Shown here in pieces: positions 1 through 10,055 of a DNA stretch of 64,000 bases. Numbering within the stretch: position 1 is the first letter of the stretch; each line of letters starts with the position of its first letter. The stretch spans positions 60,990,822 through 61,054,821 of the forward strand of contig CM077162.1 of the NCBI GenBank assembly GCA_039583875.1, given 5' to 3'. The DNA comes from Platanthera guangdongensis. Lineage: Eukaryota; Streptophyta; Magnoliopsida; Asparagales; Orchidaceae. The notes beneath the pieces are model-generated. The model had not been told where the DNA came from. It did no database searches and saw only the letters and a program-made list of their open reading frames with translations. Made by a program: the position numbers and the translations under genes.

Positions 1-700
1 CGGTCCCTAGAGCAAAGGAGCCCGGTTCTGCTGCCTCTTCAATGCTTGGAAGGCTCCCTCGCACTCCTCAGACCATTCAAACTTTTGGAACCCTCTCAAC
101 ACTTTGAAAAAAGATGAGCCTCATTTTATATTTTCATAGGGTGTCGAAGGTCTCTTTCAGGTCATGGAGGTGAGAGTCAAAGTCCTGACTCTTGATCATG
201 AGATCATCCACGTACACTTCTAGGTTCCTCCCCTTCTACTCCTGGAATACTCGGTCATCATCCTTTGATACATTTCCCCTGCATTTTTAGCCCAAAAGGC
301 ATCATTTTGTAGTTGTAGAACACATCCTCGGTGATGAAGGAGACATATTTTATGTTGGGTGGGTGCATCCTGATTTGATGAAAACCTGAAAAATCATCTA
401 AGTTAATCATTAGAGAGAAACTGACAGTTGAGTCAATCAGCGCGTCGATTCGAGGCAAGAAGTAACAATCCTTTTGACATGATTTATTCAAAAGAGAGTA
501 ATCTACAAACATCCTTCAGCAGCCAATCCCTTTTTTATCCATTACAATATTGGAGATCCAGCCTGATACTAGATCTCTCAAAACAAATCCGGCATTGAGG
601 AACTTACCTACCTCCTCCCAGATGGGCTCAACCCACTTGTTTTCCGTAGGCCTCTTATTTTGCTAGAGGGCCTCTAGATCCAGGTTGAGCCGATGACATG
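1..700 (-). pseudogene. Reverse transcriptase fragment of the Tat-like element
   Basis: Minus-strand translation gives a Ty3/gypsy RT: a VGKFLNAGF region near 600, then VDYSLLNKSCQKD, DALIDSTVSF, FSGFHQIRMHP and MMPFGLK within 258-512, and the catalytic box YVDDLMIKS at about 188-214. These match the usual fingers-to-palm order. A stop after GIGC near 515, another after FQE near 240, and frame changes show it is a pseudogene. The stretch from 700 to 1241 is the poorly conserved protease-RT spacer, with acidic residues but no recognisable domain. Confidence 0.85.
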
Positions 701-1241
701 CAACATCAGCATCGATCCTCAGCATGTCCGTCATGCTCCATGCAAAGATGATGATGTTCTTTTGGATGCAGTCCAGCATCCTCCGGGCTTAGTCCCCCGC
801 TGACGTGCATCTTCTCCACCCTGTGTTCCTCGGTGAGACCTCAGTCTCCACTATCTCCTCTACTGCCTCTAGCCAGGACTGGTCTCCCCACTCACCAACA
901 GCCTCCTCGCTTGGGGAAGTCACTTCCACCTCAGCCTCCTCCACGAATATCACCTCGGTTTGCTCCTGCACTTCCTCTGCAACCTACATATGGGTGTGGA
1001 CCTCATCCTCCTCCACCTCCATCTCCTCAGCTCGAACCATGGCATCCTAGCCAGACAGCTCCTCCATCCTCCTCTCCATCTCCTCGGCTCCTCCTTGCTA
1101 GGAGATGGAGTTGACCACAGTCACGTATCATTCCCACGCTACCTTGGGATGTCCCCAGACCCAGACCTGGATGCCCTCGACGTGAAAATTATGGCACTGG
1201 TGGAACGAGGAGGGCACACAATAGAAGGCGCTGATGAGGTG

Positions 1242-1661
1242 CTATCCGAATATGACATTGTAGCTATTGGGAGCGTCCACGGTGATGAATTGACATTTTA
1301 TGGACTGCCCCAAGGTAACATGGAGTCCCACTCCTCCATCCACTTCCTTCCTCTCTCTGAAGAATTCTAAGAGAGGCCCATCTGAGGCCAACACCCTCCT
1401 GGACTCCACCTTCATAGAATCAAATTCCTTCTTAAAGGCGATATTGACAGATATCCCATTGTCCACGAGGATCCTGGAGACGGTGAAATTTTCAATGACA
1501 GCCTGGACAACCAACGCATCGCAGAATGGATCACCGTGGTCTAGCATGTCCTTCCTGGAGAAGGAAATCTTCTCATCTACGGGTGGGGTTAGGGATGCAA
1601 AGGCAACTAGCTGTCGGTACATGGTTTGGAGTCTCGCCTTATGGGCGGCCTCGACTCCCAC
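1242..1661 (-). pseudogene. Aspartic protease region of the Tat-like element
   Basis: An open stretch of 139 codons contains GDPFCDALVVQAVIENF, then RILVDNGISVNIAF, and ends SYNVIFG. In the family this is the active-site region, normally LVDGGSSVNILF, followed by the C-terminal ILG motif. The second glycine of the D-G-G-S-S core is replaced (DNGIS), so activity is unlikely even apart from the decayed flanks. It lies between the zinc-knuckle remnant (1607-1885) and the RT, as expected for Gag-PR-RT order. Confidence 0.75.
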
Positions 1662-1885
1662 CCATGGATCACCTCGATCCCACCTCGGCCTCCGACATCG
1701 GCCCGATCCTCACACCTGTCCTTCTCTGTACCTGACAAGACTTCCTCTATTTGTACCTCCTGGTAGTGCTGTTGTTGCTCCTGGGCAAGCCCTCTGGCTC
1801 CCCTAATCTCTAGGAACTCCTGACAGATAGCCATATCATGACCTCCTTCTGGGTGGAAGTTGTAGTAGGGAAGCTCTGCTCTACC
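1607..1885 (-). pseudogene. Gag C-terminal zinc-knuckle remnant of the Tat-like element
   Basis: On the minus strand the peptide YYNFHPEGGHDMAICQEF resembles the C-x2-FH-x4-GHDT-x2-C motif found before the protease in Tat-type Gag. The first cysteine is replaced by tyrosine. It is in a different frame from the protease that follows. The Sirevirus inserted immediately beyond it at 1886-1891, so this is the sequence on the other side of the break from the Gag core at 28153-29411. Confidence 0.6.
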
Positions 1886-1890
1886 CTCTG
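1886..1890. repeat. Target-site duplication, left copy, Sirevirus 1
   Basis: CTCTG here faces CCCTG at 28148-28152 across the Sirevirus, one mismatch in five. Removing the element joins the Tat zinc-knuckle remnant to the Tat Gag core. Confidence 0.6.
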
Positions 1891-3793
1891 TGAAGGTGCA
1901 GGTTAGATCTGATATACTCTAGAGGGGGGTGAATAGAGTATGGTGCTCACTATAAACTTTTTACAACTATTGTTGTATTCCTAAGTGAACAGGGAAGCAA
2001 TTAAAATAAAGCAAGCACAGCAACTATCTAATCATAGAGCAATCACAGTGCACAGCCAGAAAACAAAAAAAAAGAGCAACCAGATGACACAAGGAGCTAT
2101 AGTGGTTCCCCAAACAATCTGGGTACATCCACTCTTCTACCACCCTAGGTAGGAATCCACTGCAGGATGAGTTGATCAGGTGTCCCGGGCACCAATGAGC
2201 TTTTGATAAGGTGCTCAAAAACCAAACTAGATTTTTTGATCAGGTGTCTTGCCACCAATGAGTTTTGACAAGGTCTCAGAAACCAGCACAAAACTTTTGA
2301 AGGGAGTTTTGAGAAACCATTTTACTGCAGAAAAGGAAGAGGTGTGATGTTCTTATCTGTCAACAATCAGAGAGAAGACTAGTGGATGATGTTGTCAAAG
2401 CTCCCCCTGAGATCTGGAAGTTGTTCAGGAAAAGAAGCTTTGCACTAGGGTGATATTCCTTCAGTAGGTGAGATCTCCAGCAAAGAATGATTCCAGCAAT
2501 GGCTGAAATGTGTAGTGTCTGGATTCTTGATGAATGAAGCCTTTGAACACTTGAGTCAAAAGAGATCTAGAGATTCTTCTTTTCTGTATGTCGATCTCCT
2601 TCAGTGGTGAGTGTTCTGAATGAATTCTGTTAGTGTGTATGTTGCTTTGTTACTGCTTGATCCTTTTTTTTGTGTTTCATAATTTTGAATGATGAACATT
2701 CAAACTTTTGAATGTCGAGCTGTAATTGCAGTCGGCTTTGGAAAGAATCAGCAATCAATGACTTTCCTAACTGTCCTATAAAAATACGGCATGTAATCGT
2801 CCATAGTCAATGCGTGTTCTAACAGTAACATTCCGAGAAGATCTGGAAATAAATGTTCAGGAATCAGCGCCAAGAAATGGGATGGGAAACTTGAAGAAAA
2901 CCTAGTCTGGATTCGTCGAACAAAGAACATAATTCATCGAGCTGCACTTGTGTTCGTCGAGCTGAGCTTGAGAGAGTTCGTCGAGCTGAGCTTAAGAGAG
3001 TTCGTCGACCAGACAATCTTCATTCATCAAATAGACAGACTTCATTCGTCGAGCTGAGAATCAAATTCGTCGAGCTGAGAAAAGTTCTGGACTTAGGCAA
3101 AATACTCTGCATCTGCTAAAATGCTGTGTCGACATAAGTTGGTGTCGACAGATTGATCTTGGTGTCGACACAAGTCCTCTGGTGTCGACATAAGTGGGTG
3201 TCGACTGATATCCTGATGTCGACACAAAACCTCTAGTGTCAACCTAAGCTAGTGTCGACACAAATTGTCTGGTGTCGACACAAACCCTAAGTGTCGACAC
3301 AAATTCTCTGAGTCCAGAAATCGTCGAGTAGAGTACATCATTCGTCGACCTGAGAAGCTGACTTCGTCGACCTGAGAAATTGACAACTTGAGGTCCAAGT
3401 TCGTCGAACTCAGAATATAATTCGTCGACCGAAGCTTGAAGCTGGACTTAGAAGAAAAATCTTGAAGTTGTCCTGACTTTGGCTTGCTGTAGAAACTGAG
3501 TCTTCGTCGAACAGAGAACACAGATCGTCGAGCTCAGCACTAAGACTTGTCTCACGATCGTCGAGCGCAGAACTCCTTTCGTCGAGCTGAGTTCGACGAA
3601 CGTCGAACTCACTTTACTTGGTCTTGAAAACTTGTTAAGCTAGATTCTCTGATGGTCTTATTGAAATCTGGTCCATCTGGAGTTGAGCCTAAGGACTTGA
3701 CCTAGACTCTAGGACACAACTTGACCCTGTCTATACATGATGGGTCACATCCTAAGTCAGTGAACCTAGACCAAATAAACTAGGAATCCAACA
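1891..3793 (-). repeat. Sirevirus 1 3' LTR
   Basis: It is about 1903 bp and matches 26239-28147 over its whole length, with a few percent difference by eye. The left end TGAAGGTGCAGG corresponds to TGAAAGTGCAGG in the other copy. On the minus strand it opens TGTTGGATTCC. It holds the conserved Sirevirus LTR box at 2100-2136 and a dense array of TCGTCGA and TGTCGACA motifs at 2915-3607. I see no clear TATA box on the minus strand. ORFs predicted inside it are chance. Confidence 0.95.
2915..3607. repeat. TCGTCGA / TGTCGACA motif array in Sirevirus 1 LTR (left copy)
   Basis: Two interleaved short motifs recur: TTCGTCGAGCTGAG-like units at 2915-3090 and 3320-3607, and GTGTCGACACAA-like units at 3120-3305. 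The second contains the palindrome TGTCGACA. Spacing is irregular, about 20-45 bp, so it is not a simple tandem satellite. The array lies in the U3-side part of the LTR. The same array is in the other LTR at 27265-27962. Confidence 0.85.
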
Positions 3794-3805
3794 ATCTCCA
3801 CCTAT
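3794..3805 (-). promoter_or_regulatory. Polypurine tract of Sirevirus 1
   Basis: On the minus strand AGGTGGAGAT lies directly before the 3' LTR start TGTTGG. This is the expected position of the plus-strand primer for reverse transcription. A closely similar AAAGGTGGAGC precedes the LTR of Sirevirus 2 at 61811-61821. Confidence 0.85.
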
Positions 3806-3892
3806 TTGGGTGAGGTCACTAACAGAGACTTAAAATAGAAAAACAAAGCAAGAAAAGAGATATATCTGGCAGAGAATTATAACACATGCAAC

Positions 3893-3894
<2 letters not shown>

Positions 3895-3967
<73 letters not shown>
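3895..3967. repeat. (AT)n microsatellite
   Basis: A run of 73 bp of pure AT dinucleotide lies between the third ORF of Sirevirus 1 and its polypurine tract. Confidence 0.98.
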
Positions 3968-3970
<3 letters not shown>

Positions 3971-4035
3971 CTTTGTTTAACAGATAACATAGTTTGAAAA
4001 ACCAAAAACAGACAGAAATTGAAACAACAAGAAAA

Positions 4036-6683
4036 TTACTTCTTTGGCTTCTTCTGCTGAGGTTTGTCTTCTGTTTTCTTTTCTCCTGGCTTCTGGAAAA
4101 TAATTTCTCTCTTAGGATCTCGAGCTTGAGCTATTGTCATAGTCATGTCAGCTGCCCCAATAATATTCAATGAAGTTACTCTAGGGACAACTGCTTCTGG
4201 ATGAAGTTTCATATAATCATCAACATTAAATAGTTTGTTTCCTTTGTCGAACCTTTTCAGCTCTTCCTTTCTATACTTTGACATAGTTGTTATCCCTGAT
4301 ATATCTTTGCCTTCATCCTTGGCTTTATTTATCAAAGATAGACCAATCAGCACTTGGTACCTAGCCATTCTTGCAATATTTGCAGTTTCTGGATCTTCAA
4401 AAGGGATTAGAGGAGAAAGGGGTCTCTTTGGACTTTCAGCTTTTTGAACTTCAGAACTTTGTTGCTGCTGCTGCTGCTTATGTTGTTGACTACCTGAGGA
4501 GGATGGCCTCCGCTGGCTACTTCCAGAAGATCTCCCTGACTGTCTCTGATAAGTTTGCATTGGGGCAGAGCTCTGGGGGCTAGAGCCACTAGCACCAGCT
4601 ACTGGAGGAGGAGGAGGAGGATCCTTTCTGTATCTGTGCACTGGAGGAGGGGAATATCTCCTGCTTCTCTTTCTATCTTTCTGTTAGTTTTTGGATTGTC
4701 ACATCCATCCAGGCATCACCTTGTATGGAGTTACATTATGCAGAATATAGTAAGGAGTGTCTGCAGTGGGATTTGGATTTGGAGCTGGAGGAGGAGGAGC
4801 CTTTCTCTTCTTTAAAAGCATCTTCTTTTTCTTACTAGCTGCATCTTCATCAGAGTCATCATCATCTTCTTCTTTAGACTCAGAACCTTGAGGGATGTCA
4901 TATAGAGCATCCAAAGCTTTCAAAGCTTTATCAGAAATAACTACTTTTTCTGGAGGAGGGGCAGAAGATTCAGGAACTGGAATATCAACAACAGAGGAGG
5001 AGGGGGATGCACAGGAGTCAGAAACAATAGGGATAGAGCTTTCAGCCGCTGTCCTGTTTTCTTCTTCTATGTCAGCCTGAATAAGCTCATCTAAAGTAGG
5101 CATAGGAGAGTCATCCTTAACAAAATCTGGTGCTGAAACTGGCACTGAAGTATCTTCTGGAATGACCTTTGAGCTAGAAGCTGAGATGGAGGTTGAAACT
5201 GAGAGTGCAAAATTATCACAGAGTTGCTTAGTAACTGCTGGACTAGCTGGAGAGGTATAAGATACAATAGCCAAATGTGGCTTAAAGAAATCTGCTGAAA
5301 AGAATTGCATATGTACAGTATCAAAATTACTCAACAAAACAGATAAATTCATTGTCGGATTTAAATAGAAATCACCAACAGGTGTTATTTGTGCAATCGA
5401 ATCATCCAAATCAATGTCAGTATCCATAAATTAAATTAAGTCAAGCATCTTAGAATCAAAATATGACAAAATTGTTGTATCCTCATCTGAATCTGCATCT
5501 GCTGGAGAGAGAACTGCTACTGTGACTGCTGCTGCTGTATCTACATCTGCTGCAACTTCATCACTGAGCATCTCCCCCTGCCTGGGTTCAGGAGAACCTG
5601 GAGCCAGGCCCCTAGATGAAGAGGGGACACCAGATAGAAGAGAGATTTGGGCAGATAAAGAATTGATGGAGGTCACCAGAGGTGTAATGGCCTCTTGGAT
5701 TAGGGATTGGATGAGAGGAGTGAGCAATGAGATGATGGTTGAGGGATCAAATGGGGAGGGGATAGTGGATGGAATGGGAGGAGGAATGACAAATGGAGTA
5801 GGTGCATCTGGCATGATTGTGTCTGAGGGTATGGTGTAAGATGGAATTGTGGATAGGTGTGGGGGAAGAGGAGACTGAGGAGGTGTAGGAATGTGAGTGT
5901 CCTGAGGTGAGGTTGGAGGAGTGGGTTGTTGATCAACTTGCAGAGGGGAAGATGGAGGTGGAGATGGAATGTTTGTGATGTCTAGAGATGGAGATGAAGG
6001 ACGGGTAGGCACATGAGGAGGCTTCTGTGGAGGAAGGGGTGCTGGAAGAGATGGTTGAGATGGAGGGACCTCTTCAACAGGGAGGGGAGTGGCCTTTACA
6101 GCCCTTGTGCTCTCAGAAGGTGTGATGGAAGAGGAAGAACCCTTGGAGGGTTTGGAGATAGTCCTCTACCACCTGCCAAACAGAGCGCATGAGAGGCGCT
6201 TGCTGGCGTTTATGAAGATGGTCGGGGGGACCATACATTCAGCAGCCTTCTCCTAGAGAACAATTCCCAATATTCTGCCAAAGCAGACTTCCTTCTTGCT
6301 ATTCTTCTTCTTGATCAATTCAAATAAAACCTTACCCCAATCAACATGTCTCTTTTTCACTACTGCACACATGATTAGAAATTGGTGACAGGTAATATAG
6401 TCATGAGCAGAGTGCTTGGCCATCAGTATTTTCCCTACAATGTCTGCAAGAAATTGGTAGGCAGCGGACAGTTGCTTCTTCAGCAGTTTGTTAGGGTTGC
6501 TACCTGAAAAACCCATTAGTTTGAGCATATCATTGTATTCCTCAGAATCCATTTCCATGTTATCTTCTCCGTTTACTAATCCAAATATCTCAGAAAGAAC
6601 AGCGGGAGACAACGAAACAGCAGTACTCCCTATAGTTCCGGTCAAAACATCTTCTTCAGACACAGTAAATGTATATACCCATT
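4036..6683 (-). pseudogene. Env-like third ORF of Sirevirus 1, C-terminal part
   Basis: Four open stretches (6253-6663, 5431-6012, 4699-5427, 4036-4641) share one minus-strand frame and are separated only by stops and short decayed gaps, so they are one broken ORF of roughly 880 codons. The N-terminal stretch is a helical domain with an HDYITCHQFLIMC-type segment, resembling the plant transposon domain found in the env-like ORF of Sireviruses. The middle is rich in proline and serine (SPPPSSPL-like). The rest is acidic (a run of Asp/Glu near 4850) and ends in Lys/Gln-rich sequence. I see no clear membrane segment. The Athila insertion at 6683 cuts off its start, which continues at 20326. Confidence 0.75.
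6679..6683. repeat. Target-site duplication, left copy, Athila
   Basis: CCATT is repeated exactly at 20321-20325. Taking out one copy and the element restores an unbroken reading frame of the Sirevirus env-like ORF across the junction. Confidence 0.97.
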
Positions 6684-6854
6684 TGATGAACTGTAAATAT
6701 GCGTATTTTTATGCACATTAATTTAGTCATTTTCATTTATTTTCGTCATTTTTACTTATTTTTGTTCAATAAAATGTTCCTATTCTTGTAAATTTTCTCC
6801 TAACTTGTTTTATTTTATTTTGCAGAAAAATTCCAAAATCTGCCAAAATTTGGG

Positions 6855-7411
6855 AAGTACACGCCCGTGACACATGGGTCACGCCCGTGACCGAGCCATG
6901 ACTGTGCATTTCCCGTGAAATCGGAAAATTTCTGAAGAAAAAGCTCGACACGCTTGGCGACACGCCCGTGTCACCCGACACGGGGCGTGACCCAAGCCCG
7001 TGTCCTCTCCTCTCGACGAATTCCGCTCGACGATCGTCGAGTGTCGACCCCAACTGTCACGCCCAGTATCACGCCCGTGACCGAGGGCATGACCCAATTT
7101 CAGCTCAACGATTTCGACTCGACACTTTCCGCTCGACATTCGTCGAGTGTCGACCCCAACTGTCACGCCCATAGTCACGCCCGTGACATGGGGCGTGACC
7201 TTTCCAGCTGGCCCGACAAGATGCTGCCGAGGACATTTGACGCAACCCGTGCCCGGTTCTACCTCCCCGTCACGCCCAGAGTCACGCCCGTGACATGGGG
7301 CATGACTGCTGCGAACTCAGCCCGAAGTCAACCTTGCTGTCCAATCGCCGGCCGCCTTCATGAATAGTACTGTCACGCCCCCCCTACACGCCCGTGACCG
7401 AGGGCGTGTAC
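6855..7411. repeat. CACGCCCGTG palindrome array in Athila 5' LTR
   Basis: The partial palindrome GTCACGCCCGTGAC recurs about every 100 bp, usually paired with a half-site GTCACGCCC and a following GGGCGTGACC. Between the copies are TCGACGATCGTCGAGTGTCG-type units at 7020-7046 and 7128-7156. The array ends about 16 bp before the TATA box. Confidence 0.9.
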
Positions 7412-7426
7412 TTAGAAATTTTTTTC

Positions 7427-7435
7427 TATAAATAG
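7427..7435 (+). promoter_or_regulatory. TATA box, Athila 5' LTR
   Basis: TATAAATAG directly follows the palindrome array and precedes GC-containing sequence suited to a transcription start about 30 bp downstream. Confidence 0.8.
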
Positions 7436-7608
7436 CCCAGTTCTGTAAGGTCCAAGGGTTCAGATTTTTGGGCCAAGTTAGTGTCTTTTTGTGGGCTGCA
7501 TCCGTGATTTTCAAAGCTTTGTAAGGAGATTTCTCCCTTTTTTTATTTCATTTCTTGTTTTGTCTTAGCTTTAGCACTTGTAATAGCTTGTAATAGTTCC
7601 TAAAAATC

Positions 7609-7614
7609 AATAAA
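7609..7614 (+). terminator. Candidate poly(A) signal in Athila LTR
   Basis: AATAAA about 180 bp after the TATA box is a plausible polyadenylation signal at the R/U5 border. It is a short, common motif, so this is inferred from position. Confidence 0.4.
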
Positions 7615-8563
7615 ATGTTAGTTTTTCTCTTCATATTTAGCTTTGGAATGAACACTTGTGCCCACTTTCTTTCTCCTTTTTATCCTTGGTTTTATCTTTG
7701 TTCTTCATTTAGTTCTCATTTTATGAAAAGTGTGTGTGTGTGTATGAGTGTAACTTATTTCCTTTACATGTTTTTTTTACTTGTTTTCATGCTTAGGGAT
7801 GATAGGTTTTCCTCTTTACATGTTTAGTACTTTACATGCCTTTAATTTTTCTCAAGTTAGGTTTTGTTAGAAACTCATGAAATGATGAATTACAAACCTT
7901 TTCCATGTCTTCTTTTAATTTCTTCAACATCTTCACTCTTATGAGTGTGTAAAAGAGTTAAAGTTTCTTTTGTTTTTTTTTACTTAGCTTTATTTTGGAA
8001 TGAAAACCTTTTTTCTTCTTTCTCTTTTATTTCAACTTTTTTAGCACTTTTATGAAATCCTAGGAATGAAAATGTTGAAATTTTTATTTTCCAAAAACTT
8101 TGGTTTTTAATTTGTTTTGAAAAACTTTTGTCTTCTAAAATTGTAATTTCTTCTTTTTATTTGTTTTTGGCAAAACCTAAGCATGAAAAAGTTAAAGTTT
8201 TAATTTTTGAGCACCTTTGATTTTGACTTTATTTTGTAAAACTTTTTGCTCATTCTCTTTTTGTTTGTTCTTTCATGTGTTTTGGGTAAGTTTTAGGAGT
8301 AGAAATCTTGTTATTTTCATTTTTAGGTAACTTTAATTTTTCTTTGTTATTAGTGTGCGTGAGTGTATGAGAATAAACTTTCTTTTGTTCTTCTTAAATT
8401 TTCATGTAGAGTGTGTGAGTGTAGGTATATAATTTTTATGCTTTGTTTTAATGCTTTCTTTTAATGCTTTGTTCAATTTTGTAGAGTGTGTGAGTGTAGG
8501 TGTTAAATTTTATTGCTTTCTTGAATTTCATATGGAGTGTGTGTGTTTGTGTGCATTTATTTC

Positions 8564-8912
8564 CGCCTACTCGTTAAGAGTTAAATGGCGCATCGTTTTC
8601 ATTTTCAGTCCTACTCGTTCGAGTAGGACTTGTAATTTTTCTTTCTTTATTTTTCCGCCTACTCACTTGAGTTTAAATGGCCGGACTTTATTTCCCGCCT
8701 ACTCGTTTGAGTAGGATTTGTATTTTTTTCTTTCTTTATTTTTTCCGCCTACTCACTTGAGTTAAATGGCCGGACTTTTTAGCCCTGTAATCGCATTTAT
8801 TTTCTCCTACTCATTTGAGTAGGACTCGCTTTCATTTCAGTCCTACTCGTTTGAGTAGGACTTGCAATTTTCAGCCTTTATTTACTGCCCCCACTCGTTT
8901 GAGTGGGACTCG
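8564..8912. repeat. CTACTCG...GAGTAG hairpin array in Athila 5' LTR
   Basis: About eight copies of an inverted repeat of the form TCCTACTC-GTTT-GAGTAGGA occur in 350 bp. Some copies are perfect (near 8840) and some decayed to CTACTCACTTGAGTT. Each perfect copy could form a stem of 8 bp with a 4-base loop. The same array is at 18989-19336. Confidence 0.9.
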
Positions 8913-9904
8913 CAAATTTAAATTATGCAAATTTCATTCATGTGTAACTTAGTTTCTGTTTAATTTATAATTTGGAGTGTGCGTGAGTTCTCATTTAGTT
9001 AACTTTTTAGCTTTCTAAATGTTGTTATTTTTCTTTTGTCCCTTTCTTATAAACGTTTAGTGTTTAATTTCGAACTCGCGCCTCACTAAATTATAAGCCG
9101 TCCCCATACCGATGTGTGGCTAATCGCTATTAGCCTCGGCATCGAAGAGCATTGGGACATTTAAAATGATTTTTAATAATTAAAGTTCTTTATTTTCATT
9201 TTAATTTAAGCACTTAGGGTTTACCCCGGGTTTACGATGCGTAGGACCACATATCGATGTGTGGGCCCTATTTCCGTAGTCCATATGCTAGCTAGCTGAG
9301 AGGCCGTGCATATGGACCGATCACCCCTGGGTAAATAGAGTTGCGTGCATACCCTCGAGAGAGGACAAGCGTAATTCTACCGGATTGGGTTCCCCACCCA
9401 ATAGCGGGGTTCTTAGCGTAAAGCGGGCGTTAAGAGGAATCCTTCGTCGGACTAACGTTCGGTCGAATAGTCTTAACGTTTAGGTGAGCGATATCCCTAT
9501 AGCTAGGTGAGCTCACATTTGTGGAACCTCCACGGCCAAGTTGCCTTATTATTAATTTGAAAACTAAGTCTTTTTTTTATTAAAAATTGTTTTAGTCTTA
9601 ATCCGATTCGATGCCGAGCGATAACCCTTCATCGAATATTTTCTAAATCGTTTTTTTTTCGCTCCTTTGCTTTTCCGCCTTTTATTAAAGTAAAAAAAAA
9701 TCCACCTTTTCTTTCAGTAAAATAATAGTCCTCCCGGAGGAGTAAGAATAGTCAATGCGACCCCGAGAACAATACGACCTCGGTATTCCCCCGAATATCG
9801 AGTACTACTTGCGATAGGTGCACTTGCCTACCCGAGCAAGCCCGCGGCGATCGACTCACCGAACCAACCACAGTAAGAGTCTGTTCGCGGGCCCATCAAG
9901 TTTT

Positions 9905-9921
9905 TGGCGCCGTTGCCGGGG
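9905..9921 (+). promoter_or_regulatory. Primer-binding site, tRNA-Asp, Athila
   Basis: TGGCGCCGTTGCCGGGG lies 6 bp after the LTR end and is the complement of the plant tRNA-Asp(GTC) 3' end including CCA. This primer is typical of Athila and related elements. Confidence 0.95.
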
Positions 9922-10055
9922 ACTTCTTTTTTCGAGTTGCTATTTCGAATTCCGGAGTCTATTAATTTTACTTATTTTCTATACAAAAAAAAACTAAAAA
10001 CTCTATTTTAAAAACAAAAAAAAGGTTTATTTTTGTTTTATTTTTGTTTGGGTGT

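Larger units (their letters stand above)
6684..9898 (+). repeat. Athila 5' LTR
   Basis: It starts TGATGAACTG and ends GGGCCCATCA, and matches 17120-20320. U3 contains the CACGCCCGTG array (6855-7411). A TATA box is at 7427-7435 and an AATAAA at 7609-7614. A long T-rich stretch and a second array of hairpin motifs (8564-8912) follow. Its ORFs are not credible. Many differences between the two LTRs are C/T or G/A, as expected from decay of methylated cytosines. Confidence 0.97.

Noticed and set aside
4235..5839. Plus-strand ORFs opposite the Sirevirus third ORF
   Set aside because: They are antisense shadows. The minus strand holds four open stretches in one frame with domain-like composition.
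6954..7367. Arg/Pro/Thr-rich ORF in the Athila LTR
   Set aside because: It is a translation of the CACGCCCGTG repeat array, not a gene.
6855..7411. CRISPR-like array of palindromic repeats in the Athila LTR (and similar arrays elsewhere)
   Set aside because: Repeats are imperfect, spacing varies, the arrays are duplicated in both LTRs, and the genome is a plant's. They are LTR promoter repeats.
9905..9921. tRNA gene fragment
   Set aside because: Only the 3'-end complement is present, right after an LTR, which is a primer-binding site. The same applies at 26225, 29412 and 31102.
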